From positions 93,922 through 157,921 of the forward strand of contig CALRPU020000005.1 of assembly GCA_943370175.1 (NCBI GenBank): a stretch of 64,000 bases of DNA, written 5' to 3'. Every line of letters starts with the position of its first letter. The first letter of the stretch is position 1. Below, piece after piece: positions 1 through 8,313 of the stretch. Under the pieces are notes generated by a model. It was given only the letters and a program-made list of their open reading frames with translations, was not told the origin of the DNA and did no database searches. The DNA comes from Ideonella_A intermedia_A (lineage in GTDB: Bacteria > Pseudomonadota > Gammaproteobacteria > Burkholderiales > Burkholderiaceae_C). The position numbers and the translations under genes are program-made.

Positions 1-2
1 CG

Positions 3-590
3 CGCGGGCACCACGGCCACAAGGGCTGGCCAGAGCAGGCCCAGGCAGACTTCCTGGCGCCCGAGGGCTATCAGGTGGCCTACCGCACCAATGCCGTCAC
101 CCGCCAGGGCGAGCACGGCAACGCGTTGCTGTCGCGCTGGCCGCTGGGCGACGTCGGGCACCACGACGTCAGTGATCACCGATTTGAGCAACGCGGGCTG
201 TTGCACGTGCCAGTGCATTGGGAGGGCGGGCTGGTGCACGCCGTGGTCGCGCACCTGGGCCTGATGCACGCCAGCCGGGTGCGGCAGGTCCAGCGCATCG
301 CCGACTTCATCGCCCGCGAGGTGCCGGTTGGCGAGCCGCTGGTGCTGGCCGGCGACTTCAACGACTGGGGCGAACGGCTGGACGCGCCGATGCGCGCCAT
401 GGGGCTGTCGCGCGCCGTGTCGGTCGGCGCGCGGCCCAACCTGACCTTCCCGTCCCGCGTGCCCGTGTTTTCGCTGGACCGCATCTACACCCGCGGGTTC
501 GCTTGCCAACACAGCTTCGTGCCGCGCGGCAAGGCCTGGGCGCGCATGTCCGACCACCTGCCGCTGGTGGCTGAACTGACGCCAGCCTGA
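3..590 (+). CDS. Endonuclease/exonuclease/phosphatase (EEP) family protein, C-terminal part
   Basis: The reading frame is open from the left edge (frame starting at base 3), so the gene begins outside the window and 195 residues are visible. It ends with EEP-fold signatures: an AGDFNDW strand with catalytic Asp and Asn, and a C-terminal SDHLPLVAEL segment carrying the conserved Asp-His pair. The family hydrolyses phosphodiester bonds in DNA, RNA or phospholipid head groups under a divalent metal. clsB follows after 29 nt on the same strand, a pairing that fits a membrane-lipid role but does not prove one. The exact substrate cannot be read from the sequence. Confidence 0.85.
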   Translation, partial: RGHHGHKGWPEQAQADFLAPEGYQVAYRTNAVTRQGEHGNALLSRWPLGDVGHHDVSDHRFEQRGLLHVPVHWEGGLVHAVVAHLGLMHASRVRQVQRIADFIAREVPVGEPLVLAGDFNDWGERLDAPMRAMGLSRAVSVGARPNLTFPSRVPVFSLDRIYTRGFACQHSFVPRGKAWARMSDHLPLVAELTPA

Positions 591-619
591 GCGGCTCACG
601 CGCCCAGGCCACCGCCGCC

Positions 620-2002
620 ATGTCGTCACGCCCGCCGACGCCGCCCGCGCCCGCGCCCGCGCCGACGTCCGGCCCAGCCGCCGGCCCGTCCAGCCCCGCG
701 CCGCCGGAGCTGCCCAGCGGGTTGAGCTGGGCGGCCGTGCCCAGGCCGGTGTTCTGCGGTGGCAACGACGTGCGCCTGCTGCAGGGCGGCGACGAGTTGT
801 TCCCGGCGATGCACGCCGCCATCGCCCGCGCGCGCCACGAGGTCTGGTTCGCCACCTACATCTTTCACGACGACCCGACCGCGCTGGGCTTGGCCGACGC
901 GCTGGCCGCCGCGGCGCACCGCGGCGTGCGGGTGCGGCTGGTGGTCGATGGCTTTGGCTCCAAGGCCACGCTGGGCGTCCTGCGGGAGCGCCTGGGGGCG
1001 GCCGAGCGCAGCGGCGACCAGGCCGGCCGCGTGGCGCTGGCGGTGTTCCGGCCCATGCACGGTTGGTGGACCTGGCTGCAGCCCGGCCAGCTTCGCCGCC
1101 TGCACCAGAAGCTGTGCGCGGTCGACGGCGAGGTGGCCTTCGTGGGCGGCATCAACGTCATCGACGACCGGTTGGACCTGCGCCATGGCCTCAGCGACCT
1201 GCCGCGGCTGGATTACGCGGTCGAGGTGCGTGGGCCGCTGGCGCAGTCGGTGGGCCAGGCCGCCCGCGCGGTGTGGACCCGCGCCTGGCTGGGCCGCGAT
1301 TTTCGCGAGGAGCTGGCGGCCCTGGCCCGCAGCGCCGAGCCGCTGCAGCGGCTGCGCCGCCTGGTCAAGCAGCTGCGCATGCCGCGGGGCGCCGGCCTGC
1401 GCGCCGATGACGCGCCGATGCGCCCGGTGGAAGCCGCCTTCGTGCTGCGCGACAACTTCCGCCAGCGCCGCACGATCGAGCGCAGCTACATTGCCGCGCT
1501 GCGCAGCGCGCGCCAGCGCATCGACCTGATGTCGCCCTACTTCTACCCGGGCACCGCCTTTCGCCGTGCGTTGCGCGACGCGGCGCGCCGCGGCGTTCGC
1601 GTGCGCTTGCTGCTGCAAGGCCGGCTGGATTACCGCATCGCCGGCATGGCCGCGCGCGTGCTGTACGACGAACTGCTGGGCGCCGGGGTGCGCATCCATG
1701 AGTACACACCGGCCTTTTTGCACGCCAAGGTGGCGCTGGTCGACGACGATTGGGCCACGGTGGGCAGCTCCAACATCGACCCGTTGTCGCTGCTGTTGAA
1801 CCTGGAGGCCAATGTGATCGTGCGCGACGCCGCGTTCAACGCCGAGCTGGCCCACCGTTTCGAGTCGGCCATCGCGGTGTCGATGGCCGTGGACCCTCAA
1901 ACCGAGCGGGGCCAGGGCCTGTTTGCCACCCTGCGCCGCGCGCTGGTGGCCTGGGCCGCGTACGTGTACCTTCGCATGGCCGGCAGCACCGGCCGCTATT
2001 GA
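620..2002 (+). CDS. clsB: Cardiolipin synthase B (phospholipase D superfamily)
   Basis: This 460-residue protein has two phospholipase D (HKD) motifs: HQKLCAVDGEVAFVGG around His162 and HAKVALVDDDWATVGSSN around His368. Each is followed by the GG/GS-N segment typical of ClsB. Such enzymes condense phosphatidyl groups to make cardiolipin at the inner membrane. The first 35 residues are rich in Pro and Ala and look disordered; the domain starts near residue 40. ATG at 620 is the first good start. It sits between an EEP protein and the ligase-associated exonuclease, all on the same strand with 15-30 nt gaps, so co-transcription is likely. Confidence 0.9.
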   Translation: MSSRPPTPPAPAPAPTSGPAAGPSSPAPPELPSGLSWAAVPRPVFCGGNDVRLLQGGDELFPAMHAAIARARHEVWFATYIFHDDPTALGLADALAAAAHRGVRVRLVVDGFGSKATLGVLRERLGAAERSGDQAGRVALAVFRPMHGWWTWLQPGQLRRLHQKLCAVDGEVAFVGGINVIDDRLDLRHGLSDLPRLDYAVEVRGPLAQSVGQAARAVWTRAWLGRDFREELAALARSAEPLQRLRRLVKQLRMPRGAGLRADDAPMRPVEAAFVLRDNFRQRRTIERSYIAALRSARQRIDLMSPYFYPGTAFRRALRDAARRGVRVRLLLQGRLDYRIAGMAARVLYDELLGAGVRIHEYTPAFLHAKVALVDDDWATVGSSNIDPLSLLLNLEANVIVRDAAFNAELAHRFESAIAVSMAVDPQTERGQGLFATLRRALVAWAAYVYLRMAGSTGRY

Positions 2003-2017
2003 ACTGGGCCGGCACGC

Positions 2018-3121
2018 ATGACAACGCCGCACAGCGACGATTTGATCGTCGAGCGCCCGGGGGGCCTTTATTGCCCGCCGGGCGACTTCTACATCGACCC
2101 CTGGCGCCCGGTCGACCGCGCGGTGATCACCCACGCCCACGCCGACCACGCCCGCACGGGCCACGCGCATTACTTGGCCGCGGCACCGGCCGAGTGCGTG
2201 CTGCGCGCGCGCCTGGGCCCCATCACCTTGCAGACGCTGGCCTACGGCGACGTCATCGAGCACCACGGGGTGCGTCTGAGCCTGCACCCCGCGGGCCACG
2301 TGCTGGGCTCGGCCCAGGTGCGGCTGGAACACCGCGGGCGGGTGTGGGTCGCTTCAGGCGACTACTACACCCGCGGCGTGCCTGACGACGACGCCAACCG
2401 CACCTGCCTGCCCTTTGAGCCCGTGCGCTGCCACTGCTTCATCACCGAGTCCACCTTCGGCCTGCCGGTCTACCGCTGGCGGGCGCCGGCCGAGGTGTTT
2501 GCCGACGTCAACGCCTGGTGGGCGGGGAACGCCGCGGCCGGTCGGGCCAGCCTGCTGATGGCCTACAGCTTCGGCAAGGCCCAGCGCCTGCTGGCCGGCG
2601 TCGACCCCTCGATCGGGCCCATCGTGGTGCATGGCGCGGTGCAGCCGCTGAACCGCGCTTACCGGGCCGCCGGTGTGGCGCTGCCGGACACGCACCTGGT
2701 GACCGAGGTGAGCGACAAGGCCAGCCTGAAGCGCGCGCTGGTCGTGGCCCCGCCGTCGGTGCAGGGCAGCGTGTGGGCGCGCCGTTTCGGCGACGCCAGC
2801 GACGCCTTTGCCAGTGGCTGGATGCAGCTGCGCGGCGCACGCCGCCGCCGGGCGGTCGACCGCGGCTTTGTCCTCAGCGACCACGCCGACTGGCCCGGGT
2901 TGCAAGCGGCCATCGCCGCCACCAGGGCCGAGCGCGTCATCGTCACCCACGGCTACGAGGCGGTGATGGTGCGCTGGCTGCGCAGCCAGGGCTTGGACGC
3001 GGGCGCCTTCAAGACCGAGTACGGCGACGCGGCAGAAGCCGCCGCCGAGTCGACCGCGGACCCAGCGCCGCCATTGGCCGCGGCACCGCCCCCGTCCCTG
3101 CCCGCGCGTCCGTCGGCCTGA
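2018..3121 (+). CDS. Ligase-associated DNA exonuclease (metallo-beta-lactamase/beta-CASP fold)
   Basis: The 367-residue protein carries the metal-binding HAHADHA motif (His39, His41, Asp43, His44) followed by a beta-CASP-type region, as in the family related to mRNA 3'-end processing factors (TIGR04122 type). These proteins are normally encoded beside an ATP-dependent DNA ligase, and here that ligase follows 36 nt downstream on the same strand. The expected role is trimming DNA ends before ligation. The last 30 residues are a low-complexity Ala/Pro tail. The usual third partner, an Lhr-type helicase, is not in this window. Confidence 0.88.
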   Translation: MTTPHSDDLIVERPGGLYCPPGDFYIDPWRPVDRAVITHAHADHARTGHAHYLAAAPAECVLRARLGPITLQTLAYGDVIEHHGVRLSLHPAGHVLGSAQVRLEHRGRVWVASGDYYTRGVPDDDANRTCLPFEPVRCHCFITESTFGLPVYRWRAPAEVFADVNAWWAGNAAAGRASLLMAYSFGKAQRLLAGVDPSIGPIVVHGAVQPLNRAYRAAGVALPDTHLVTEVSDKASLKRALVVAPPSVQGSVWARRFGDASDAFASGWMQLRGARRRRAVDRGFVLSDHADWPGLQAAIAATRAERVIVTHGYEAVMVRWLRSQGLDAGAFKTEYGDAAEAAAESTADPAPPLAAAPPPSLPARPSA

Positions 3122-3157
3122 CCTGTCCCCCCACACCCAAGGCTTCTGCACCGCCCC

Positions 3158-4984
3158 ATGCGCCGATTTGCTGCGCTCTATCAGGCGCTGGACACCAGCA
3201 CCGCCACCAGCGACAAGCTGGCCGCGCTGCGCGCCTACCTGGCCAGCGCGCCGGCCGAGGACGCGGCCTGGGCCGTGTACGTGCTGGCCGGTGGCAAGCC
3301 GCGCCAGGCCGTGCCCACCGGCGTCATGCGGGCGCTGGCCTGCCAGCTGGCGGGCATCGACGACTGGTTGTTCGACGAGTGCTACCAGGCGGTGGGCGAC
3401 CTCGCCGAAACCATCGCCCACGTGCTGCCGCCGCCCTCTCGGCACAGCGACCACGGCCTGGCCCATTGGATCGAACAACGGCTGCTGCCGCTGCGCGAGA
3501 CCACGCCCGAGGCGCAGGCCCAGGCCCTGGCCGCCTGCTGGGACGAGCTGGTGCCGGCGCAGCGCTTCCTGCTGGTCAAGCTGATCGGCGGCGGCTTCCG
3601 CGTGGGCGTGAGCCGCCTGCTGGTGCAACGCGCGCTGGCCGAGCACGCGGGCGTGGACGCCAAGCGGGTCGCGCAACGCATGATGGGTTACACCGACAAA
3701 TCGCGCCGGCCCAGTGCCGCCGCCTTCGCGCTGCTGGTGGCTCCGGACCCGGTCGGCGTCCCGCGGTCTGATGACGCTGCGCTCGGCGCTGAGGCGGTGG
3801 CCGGTGGGGCGGCGGGCGTCGCTGCCCCGTCGCTGCCCCCGGACGGCCAGCCCTTCCCATTTTTCCTCGCCCACCCGCTGGACCTGCCGGTCACCGATTT
3901 CGATGCCCGGCTGGGTCCGCCGTCTGACTGGCTGGTGGAATGGAAGTACGACGGCATCCGCGCGCAGCTGGTGCGCCAGGGCGGGCAGACCTGGGTCTGG
4001 TCGCGCGGCGAGGAGCTGATGAGCGACCGCTTCCCCGAGCTGCTGGCGCTCAGCCGCGACTGGCCGGACGGCACCGTGGTCGACGGCGAGGTCCTGGTGT
4101 GGAAAGACGAACGCCCGGCGCCCTTCACGCTGCTGCAGCAGCGCATCGGCCGCAAGACCTTGACCAAGAAGGTGTTGGCCGAGGCCCCGGTCGACTTCAT
4201 CGCCTACGACCTGCTGGCCGAGCGCGGCCGTGACCTGCGCGAGCGACCGCAGGCCGCGCGTCGCGCAGCGCTGGAGGACTTCGCCACCCACTGCGCCGCG
4301 CCCACCGACCTGGTGCAGGCTGCGGCGGGGCAGGGTGGGCTGGGGCTCAAGGTGTCGCCGGCTGTGGTGGCATCCAGCTGGGCGGCGCTGGCCGAGCTGC
4401 GGGCCGAATCGCGCGGGCGCGGCGTCGAAGGCTTCATGCTGAAACACCGCGAGGCCCGCTATGGCCAGGGCCGGCGCAAGCAAGAAGGCTTGGCGGCGGG
4501 CACCTGGTGGAAGTGGAAGATCGCCCCGCTGACGGTCGACGCGGTGCTGATCTACGCCCAGGCCGGCCACGGCCGCCGCGCCAGCGTCTACACCGACTAC
4601 ACCTTCGCCGTCTGGAACCGCCCGCCAGCCGACGCGTCCGAGGCCCAGGCCGTCGTCGACGCCATTGCCGCCCGCCGCCCCGCCGAGCCCGGCGCGCTGC
4701 AGCTGGTGCCCTTTGCCAAGGCCTACAGCGGCCTGAGCGACGCCGAGTTTGCCGAGGTGGACAAGGTCATCCGCAACCACACCCTGGAAAAGTTCGGCCC
4801 GGTGCGCAGCGTGCGACCCACCCTGGTGTTCGAGCTGGGCTTCGAGGGCATCAACCGCAGCCCGCGCCACAAGAGCGGCATCGCTGTGCGCTTCCCGCGC
4901 ATGCTGCGCATCCGCCACGACAAGCCGCTGTGGGAGGCCGACAGCCTGGCGAGCCTGGAGGCCTTGATGGCCGGTGGCGGCTGA
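3158..4984 (+). CDS. ATP-dependent DNA ligase (cisplatin/mycobacterial LigC-unlike, TIGR04120 type)
   Basis: The 608-residue protein has the adenylation motif EWKYDGIRAQL, with Lys263 the expected AMP acceptor, then VVDGEVLVW (motif III), GFMLKHREARY (motif IIIa/IV) and KWK (motif V). An N-terminal DNA-binding domain covers about 1-210 and an OB domain lies near the C-terminus. It seals nicks using ATP, unlike the main NAD-dependent LigA. With the preceding exonuclease it forms the bacterial ligase-associated repair module. Residues about 200-230 form an Ala/Gly/Pro-rich insertion between domains. The next gene, lpxC, has its own likely promoter. Confidence 0.9.
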   Translation: MRRFAALYQALDTSTATSDKLAALRAYLASAPAEDAAWAVYVLAGGKPRQAVPTGVMRALACQLAGIDDWLFDECYQAVGDLAETIAHVLPPPSRHSDHGLAHWIEQRLLPLRETTPEAQAQALAACWDELVPAQRFLLVKLIGGGFRVGVSRLLVQRALAEHAGVDAKRVAQRMMGYTDKSRRPSAAAFALLVAPDPVGVPRSDDAALGAEAVAGGAAGVAAPSLPPDGQPFPFFLAHPLDLPVTDFDARLGPPSDWLVEWKYDGIRAQLVRQGGQTWVWSRGEELMSDRFPELLALSRDWPDGTVVDGEVLVWKDERPAPFTLLQQRIGRKTLTKKVLAEAPVDFIAYDLLAERGRDLRERPQAARRAALEDFATHCAAPTDLVQAAAGQGGLGLKVSPAVVASSWAALAELRAESRGRGVEGFMLKHREARYGQGRRKQEGLAAGTWWKWKIAPLTVDAVLIYAQAGHGRRASVYTDYTFAVWNRPPADASEAQAVVDAIAARRPAEPGALQLVPFAKAYSGLSDAEFAEVDKVIRNHTLEKFGPVRSVRPTLVFELGFEGINRSPRHKSGIAVRFPRMLRIRHDKPLWEADSLASLEALMAGGG

Positions 4985-5045
4985 GCCCGCGCGCCTGCTA
5001 TCGCCATCTTTGCCAATCCGAAACGCGCCGCGGGGGCGGCGAACC

Positions 5046-5060
5046 TAAAATCCCGCCATG
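5046..5060 (+). promoter_or_regulatory. Putative -10 box immediately upstream of lpxC (leaderless type)
   Basis: TAAAAT at 5046-5051 lies exactly 6 nt before the lpxC ATG at 5058, with cccgcc between. Initiation at the normal distance from a -10 box would fall on or next to the start codon, giving a leaderless message. No convincing -35 box or Shine-Dalgarno sequence is visible. The same arrangement with the identical cccgcc spacer precedes mpl on the other strand (TAGAAT, 18032-18037). Confidence 0.5.
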
Positions 5061-5993
5061 CTTGCCCAACGCACCTTGAAGTCCCTGAGCCGCGCCGTGG
5101 GCGTCGGTGTGCACAGCGGTCAACGGGTCGAGCTGACCTTGAAGCCGGCCCCGGTCAACACCGGCATCGTCTTCCGGCGGGTGGACCTGCCACAGGTGGT
5201 GGACATCCCCGTCAGCGCGACTGCGGTGTGCGACACCCGCATGGCGACCGCGCTGTCGCCTGGCGGCGACCCGGGCGCCCCCAAGGTCAAGACGGTGGAG
5301 CACTTGATGTCGGCCTGTTCAGGCCTGGGCATCGACAACCTGATCATCGACATCACCGCCGAGGAAGTGCCCATCCTCGATGGTTCCGCCGCGGCCTTCG
5401 TCTACCTGCTGCAAAGCGCTGGCATCGAGCTGCAGAAGGCGCCCAAGCGCTTTCTGCGCGTGCTCAAGCCGGTGGAGGTGCGCGAGGGCGAGGGCAAGCG
5501 CCTGATGTGGGCGCGGCTGGACCCTCACGAGGGCTACAAGCTCACCTTCGAGATCGACTTCGACCACCCGGCCGTCAACCAGACCGGGCAGCACGTGGTG
5601 TTCGACATGGGCAGCGGCCGCTACAAGAACGAGATCGCCCGCGCCCGCACCTTCGGCTTCACCAAGGACGTCGAGATGATGCGCGCGCGCGGCTTGGGTC
5701 TGGGCGGCAGCATGGACAACGTGGTGGTGGTCGACGACCACAAGGTGCTGAACGCCGGTGGCCTGCGCTACGACGACGAATTCGTGAAGCACAAGATGCT
5801 CGACGCCATCGGCGACATGTACATGGTCGGCCACCCGATGCTGGCCGCCTACAGCGCCTTCCGCAGCGGCCATGCGTTGAACAACCTGCTGCTGCGCGCG
5901 CTGCTCAAAGACCCGTCGGCCTACGAGATCGTGCAGTTCGACGACGCGTCCCGTGCACCCGCCGGCCTGGCCGAGCTGGCGCCGGCGTGGTGA
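5058..5993 (+). CDS. lpxC: UDP-3-O-acyl-N-acetylglucosamine deacetylase
   Basis: A 311-residue LpxC, the zinc enzyme for the committed step of lipid A synthesis in the cytoplasm. Zinc ligand His82 sits in VEHLMSACSGLGIDN. The second metal and catalytic region is the KHKMLDAIGD stretch, and GHALNNLLLRALL contains the catalytic-site His. Length matches the family. No division or cell-wall genes surround it (in many proteobacteria it ends the mra cluster), so it appears to be driven by its own promoter at 5046. Confidence 0.97.
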   Translation: MLAQRTLKSLSRAVGVGVHSGQRVELTLKPAPVNTGIVFRRVDLPQVVDIPVSATAVCDTRMATALSPGGDPGAPKVKTVEHLMSACSGLGIDNLIIDITAEEVPILDGSAAAFVYLLQSAGIELQKAPKRFLRVLKPVEVREGEGKRLMWARLDPHEGYKLTFEIDFDHPAVNQTGQHVVFDMGSGRYKNEIARARTFGFTKDVEMMRARGLGLGGSMDNVVVVDDHKVLNAGGLRYDDEFVKHKMLDAIGDMYMVGHPMLAAYSAFRSGHALNNLLLRALLKDPSAYEIVQFDDASRAPAGLAELAPAW

Positions 5994-6066
5994 CGCGCCC
6001 GCGCGATCGAAGCGTGTTCAGCGGCCTGGTTCACGCCCTCGCACCCGCACCGCGCAGGCGGGCGCC

Positions 6067-6252
6067 ATGCTGATCTTCCGCTGGATCGTCATGCTGCTAA
6101 TGGTGGCAGGCCTGCTGTGCTTCGCGCTCTACATCGGCACGGGCCAAGTGCGCTTCAGGCGGCTGGGCCTGATGATCGTCAAGTGGACCGTGGTGGCGGG
6201 GCTGGCCTTCTTCGCGGTGCTGATGCTGGAGCGCATGGCGATGATGGTGTAG
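6067..6252 (+). CDS. Small two-helix membrane protein of unknown function
   Basis: This 61-residue protein starts at ATG 6067, 73 nt after lpxC on the same strand. It has two predicted membrane helices (about 4-24 and 38-56) joined by a short basic loop (RFRRLG), so the loop probably faces the cytoplasm. I do not recognise a named family. Its place behind lpxC could mean an envelope role or simply read-through expression. Codon use looks like its neighbours. Confidence 0.6.
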   Translation: MLIFRWIVMLLMVAGLLCFALYIGTGQVRFRRLGLMIVKWTVVAGLAFFAVLMLERMAMMV

Positions 6253-6311
6253 CGGGCGCCGCGGCCCGCGCCAGCATCGGCCTGCTCGGGCGGCCCGCTC
6301 AGGTGGCCCGC

Positions 6312-7499
6312 TCAGGTGGCCCGTTCGTACAGCGTGACCACGCAGGCGCCGCCCAAGCCCAGGTTGTGCTGCAGCGCCAGGGTGGCACCTTCGACCTGCC
6401 GTTGCTGCGCTGTGCCGCGCAACTGGTGGGTGAGTTCATGGCATTGGGCGAGGCCCGTGGCCCCCAGCGGGTGGCCTTTGGACAACAAGCCGCCCGACGG
6501 GTTGGTGACCACGCGCCCGCCGTAGGTGTTGTCGCCGTCGTTGACGAATTGCTCGCCGCCCCCGTCCGGGCACAGGCCCAGGGCCTCGTAGGTGATCAGC
6601 TCGTTCTGCGCGAAGCAATCGTGCAGCTCGCACACGGCGATGTCGGTGGGGGAGACGCCGGCGGCCTCGAAGACACGGCGGGCGGCCTCGCGGCTCATGT
6701 CGGCGCCGACCAGCGAGATCATCGAGCGGTCGCCGAACGTACCCGGCCGGTCGGTGACCATCGCCTGCGCCGCGATGCGCACCTGCTGCGACAGCCCGTG
6801 CCGGCGCGCGTAGGCGGCCGACACCAGCACGGCCGCGGCCGCGCCACAGGTGGGCGGGCAGGCCATCGACCGCGTCATCACGCCGGGCCACACCGGCTTG
6901 TCGGCCATCACGTCTTCGGGCGTGAGCACGTTCCTGAACAGCGCCAGGGGGTTGTTGGCCGCGTGGCGGCTGGCCTTGGCTCGCACTTTCGCAAAGGTTT
7001 CCAGCCGCGTGCCGTAGCGCTGCATGTGCTCGCGCCCGGCGCCGCCGAAATAGCGCAGCGCCAGCGGGATCTCGTGCGCGTCGACCAGGTCGCGGCAGGC
7101 CTCGTCGAAGCGGTCAAAGGGCGAGGGCCGGTCCTCGTAGACGTTGCCCAGGGCGCCTGGGCGCATCTGCTCGATGCCCAGCGCCAGCACCACCTCGGCC
7201 GCGCCAGTCTCGATCGCCTGGCGGGCCAGGAACAGCGCGGTCGAGCCGGTGGAGCAGTTGTTGTTGACGTTGAAGATCGGCACGCCGCTCATGCCCACGT
7301 CGTACAGGGCCCGCTGGCCGCAACAGCTGTCGCCGTACACGTAGCCGACATAGGCTTGCTGCAAGGCCTCGTGGCCCAGGCCGGCGTCGGCCAGCGCGGC
7401 GCGCGTGGCCGCGGCGCCCATCACGGGATAAGGGTCGCTCGCGCCGGGCTTGGCGAAGGGAATCATGCCGACGCCGGCGATGCAGGCTTGCTGGGTCAT
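6312..7499 (-). CDS. Thiolase family protein (SCP-x/acetyl-CoA acetyltransferase-like)
   Basis: A 395-residue thiolase-fold protein beginning MTQQACIAGVGMIPF; ATG at 7499 is preferred over longer readings because homologues start at this beta strand. Cys82 in NNNCSTGS is the acyl-accepting nucleophile, and GHPLGATGLAQCHEL near the C-terminus carries the catalytic His. The family (lipid-transfer/SCP-x type) catalyses thiolytic cleavage or condensation of 3-ketoacyl-CoA. It is the last gene of the nine-gene liv/acyl-CoA operon, 22 nt after the crotonase, and fits the final chain-shortening step. The natural substrate is unknown. Confidence 0.87.
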   Translation of the reverse strand: MTQQACIAGVGMIPFAKPGASDPYPVMGAAATRAALADAGLGHEALQQAYVGYVYGDSCCGQRALYDVGMSGVPIFNVNNNCSTGSTALFLARQAIETGAAEVVLALGIEQMRPGALGNVYEDRPSPFDRFDEACRDLVDAHEIPLALRYFGGAGREHMQRYGTRLETFAKVRAKASRHAANNPLALFRNVLTPEDVMADKPVWPGVMTRSMACPPTCGAAAAVLVSAAYARRHGLSQQVRIAAQAMVTDRPGTFGDRSMISLVGADMSREAARRVFEAAGVSPTDIAVCELHDCFAQNELITYEALGLCPDGGGEQFVNDGDNTYGGRVVTNPSGGLLSKGHPLGATGLAQCHELTHQLRGTAQQRQVEGATLALQHNLGLGGACVVTLYERAT

Positions 7500-7521
7500 G
7501 GGTGGGCTCCGGGTGGCGCGT

Positions 7522-8313
7522 TCACTGCCCGTGGAACTGGGCGGGCCGCTTGTTGAAGAAGGCGTCCAGGCCCTCGGCAAAGTCCCGCGTCCGGGTGCTG
7601 GCGACGAAGGCGTCGCGTTCCGCGTCCAGCTGGGCCGACAAGGGCGTGTCGAGCGATTGGCGCAGCAAGCGCTTGAGCTTCCCGTACGCCAGCGTCGGCC
7701 CGTCCGCGAGCCGCCGGGCCAGTGCCATCGACTCGTCCGCCAGCGCGGCGGCGGGCACCACGCGGTTCACCAGACCCAGGCGCAGCGCCTCGTCGGCGCT
7801 CAGGCTGTCGGACAGCAGCGCGATCTCCATCGCCCGGCGCAGGCCGACCAGCCGCGGCAGGTGGTACGACCCGGAGACGTCGCAGCTCGCCCCGATGCGG
7901 GCGTAGGCCAGGTTGAACTGGGTGCCCTCGGCCGCGATGGCCAGGTCGCAGGCCAGCGCCAGGCTCAGGCTGCCGCCGGCGACAGCGCCCTGCAGGCTGA
8001 CCACCACCGGCGCGTCCATCGCGGTCAGCAGCTTGACGCTGTGGTGCAGGTTCTCGATGAGCTGCAGCGCCACGGCCGAGGCCTCGCCGCGCATCGCCGC
8101 CAGGTCGCCGCCCACGCCAAAGCTGCGGCCGTTCGCGCGCAGCAGCACGGCGCGCACGCTGGCGTCGGCGCTGAGTTGCTGTGCCGCGGCGCGGAAGCCT
8201 TCGGCCAGCGGCACGTCCAGTGCGTTCAGGGCCTGCGGGCGGTTCAGGGTCAGGATCGCCAGGGCGCCCTCGCGGCTCAACTGCACCGGGGACGCGTCGG
8301 TGGGGTCGTTCAT
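7522..8313 (-). CDS. Enoyl-CoA hydratase/isomerase family protein (PaaG-like active site)
   Basis: A 263-residue crotonase-fold protein. The oxyanion-hole segments RSFGVGGD and GAVAGGSLSLALACD are present. The two Glu residues of classical hydratases are not: where hydratases have Glu164 there is an Asp in SCDVSGSYHLPRLVG, resembling PaaG-type isomerases. That suggests double-bond isomerisation or ring chemistry rather than simple hydration. It overlaps the TetR gene by 4 nt (ATGA), so the two are translationally coupled. Both the family and the operon (acyl-CoA ligase, thiolase) place it in CoA-thioester catabolism. Confidence 0.88.
   Translation of the reverse strand: MNDPTDASPVQLSREGALAILTLNRPQALNALDVPLAEGFRAAAQQLSADASVRAVLLRANGRSFGVGGDLAAMRGEASAVALQLIENLHHSVKLLTAMDAPVVVSLQGAVAGGSLSLALACDLAIAAEGTQFNLAYARIGASCDVSGSYHLPRLVGLRRAMEIALLSDSLSADEALRLGLVNRVVPAAALADESMALARRLADGPTLAYGKLKRLLRQSLDTPLSAQLDAERDAFVASTRTRDFAEGLDAFFNKRPAQFHGQ

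Noticed and set aside
2354..4918. Long antisense frame over the exonuclease and DNA ligase
   Set aside because: Same mirror-frame effect; both sense genes have full motif sets.
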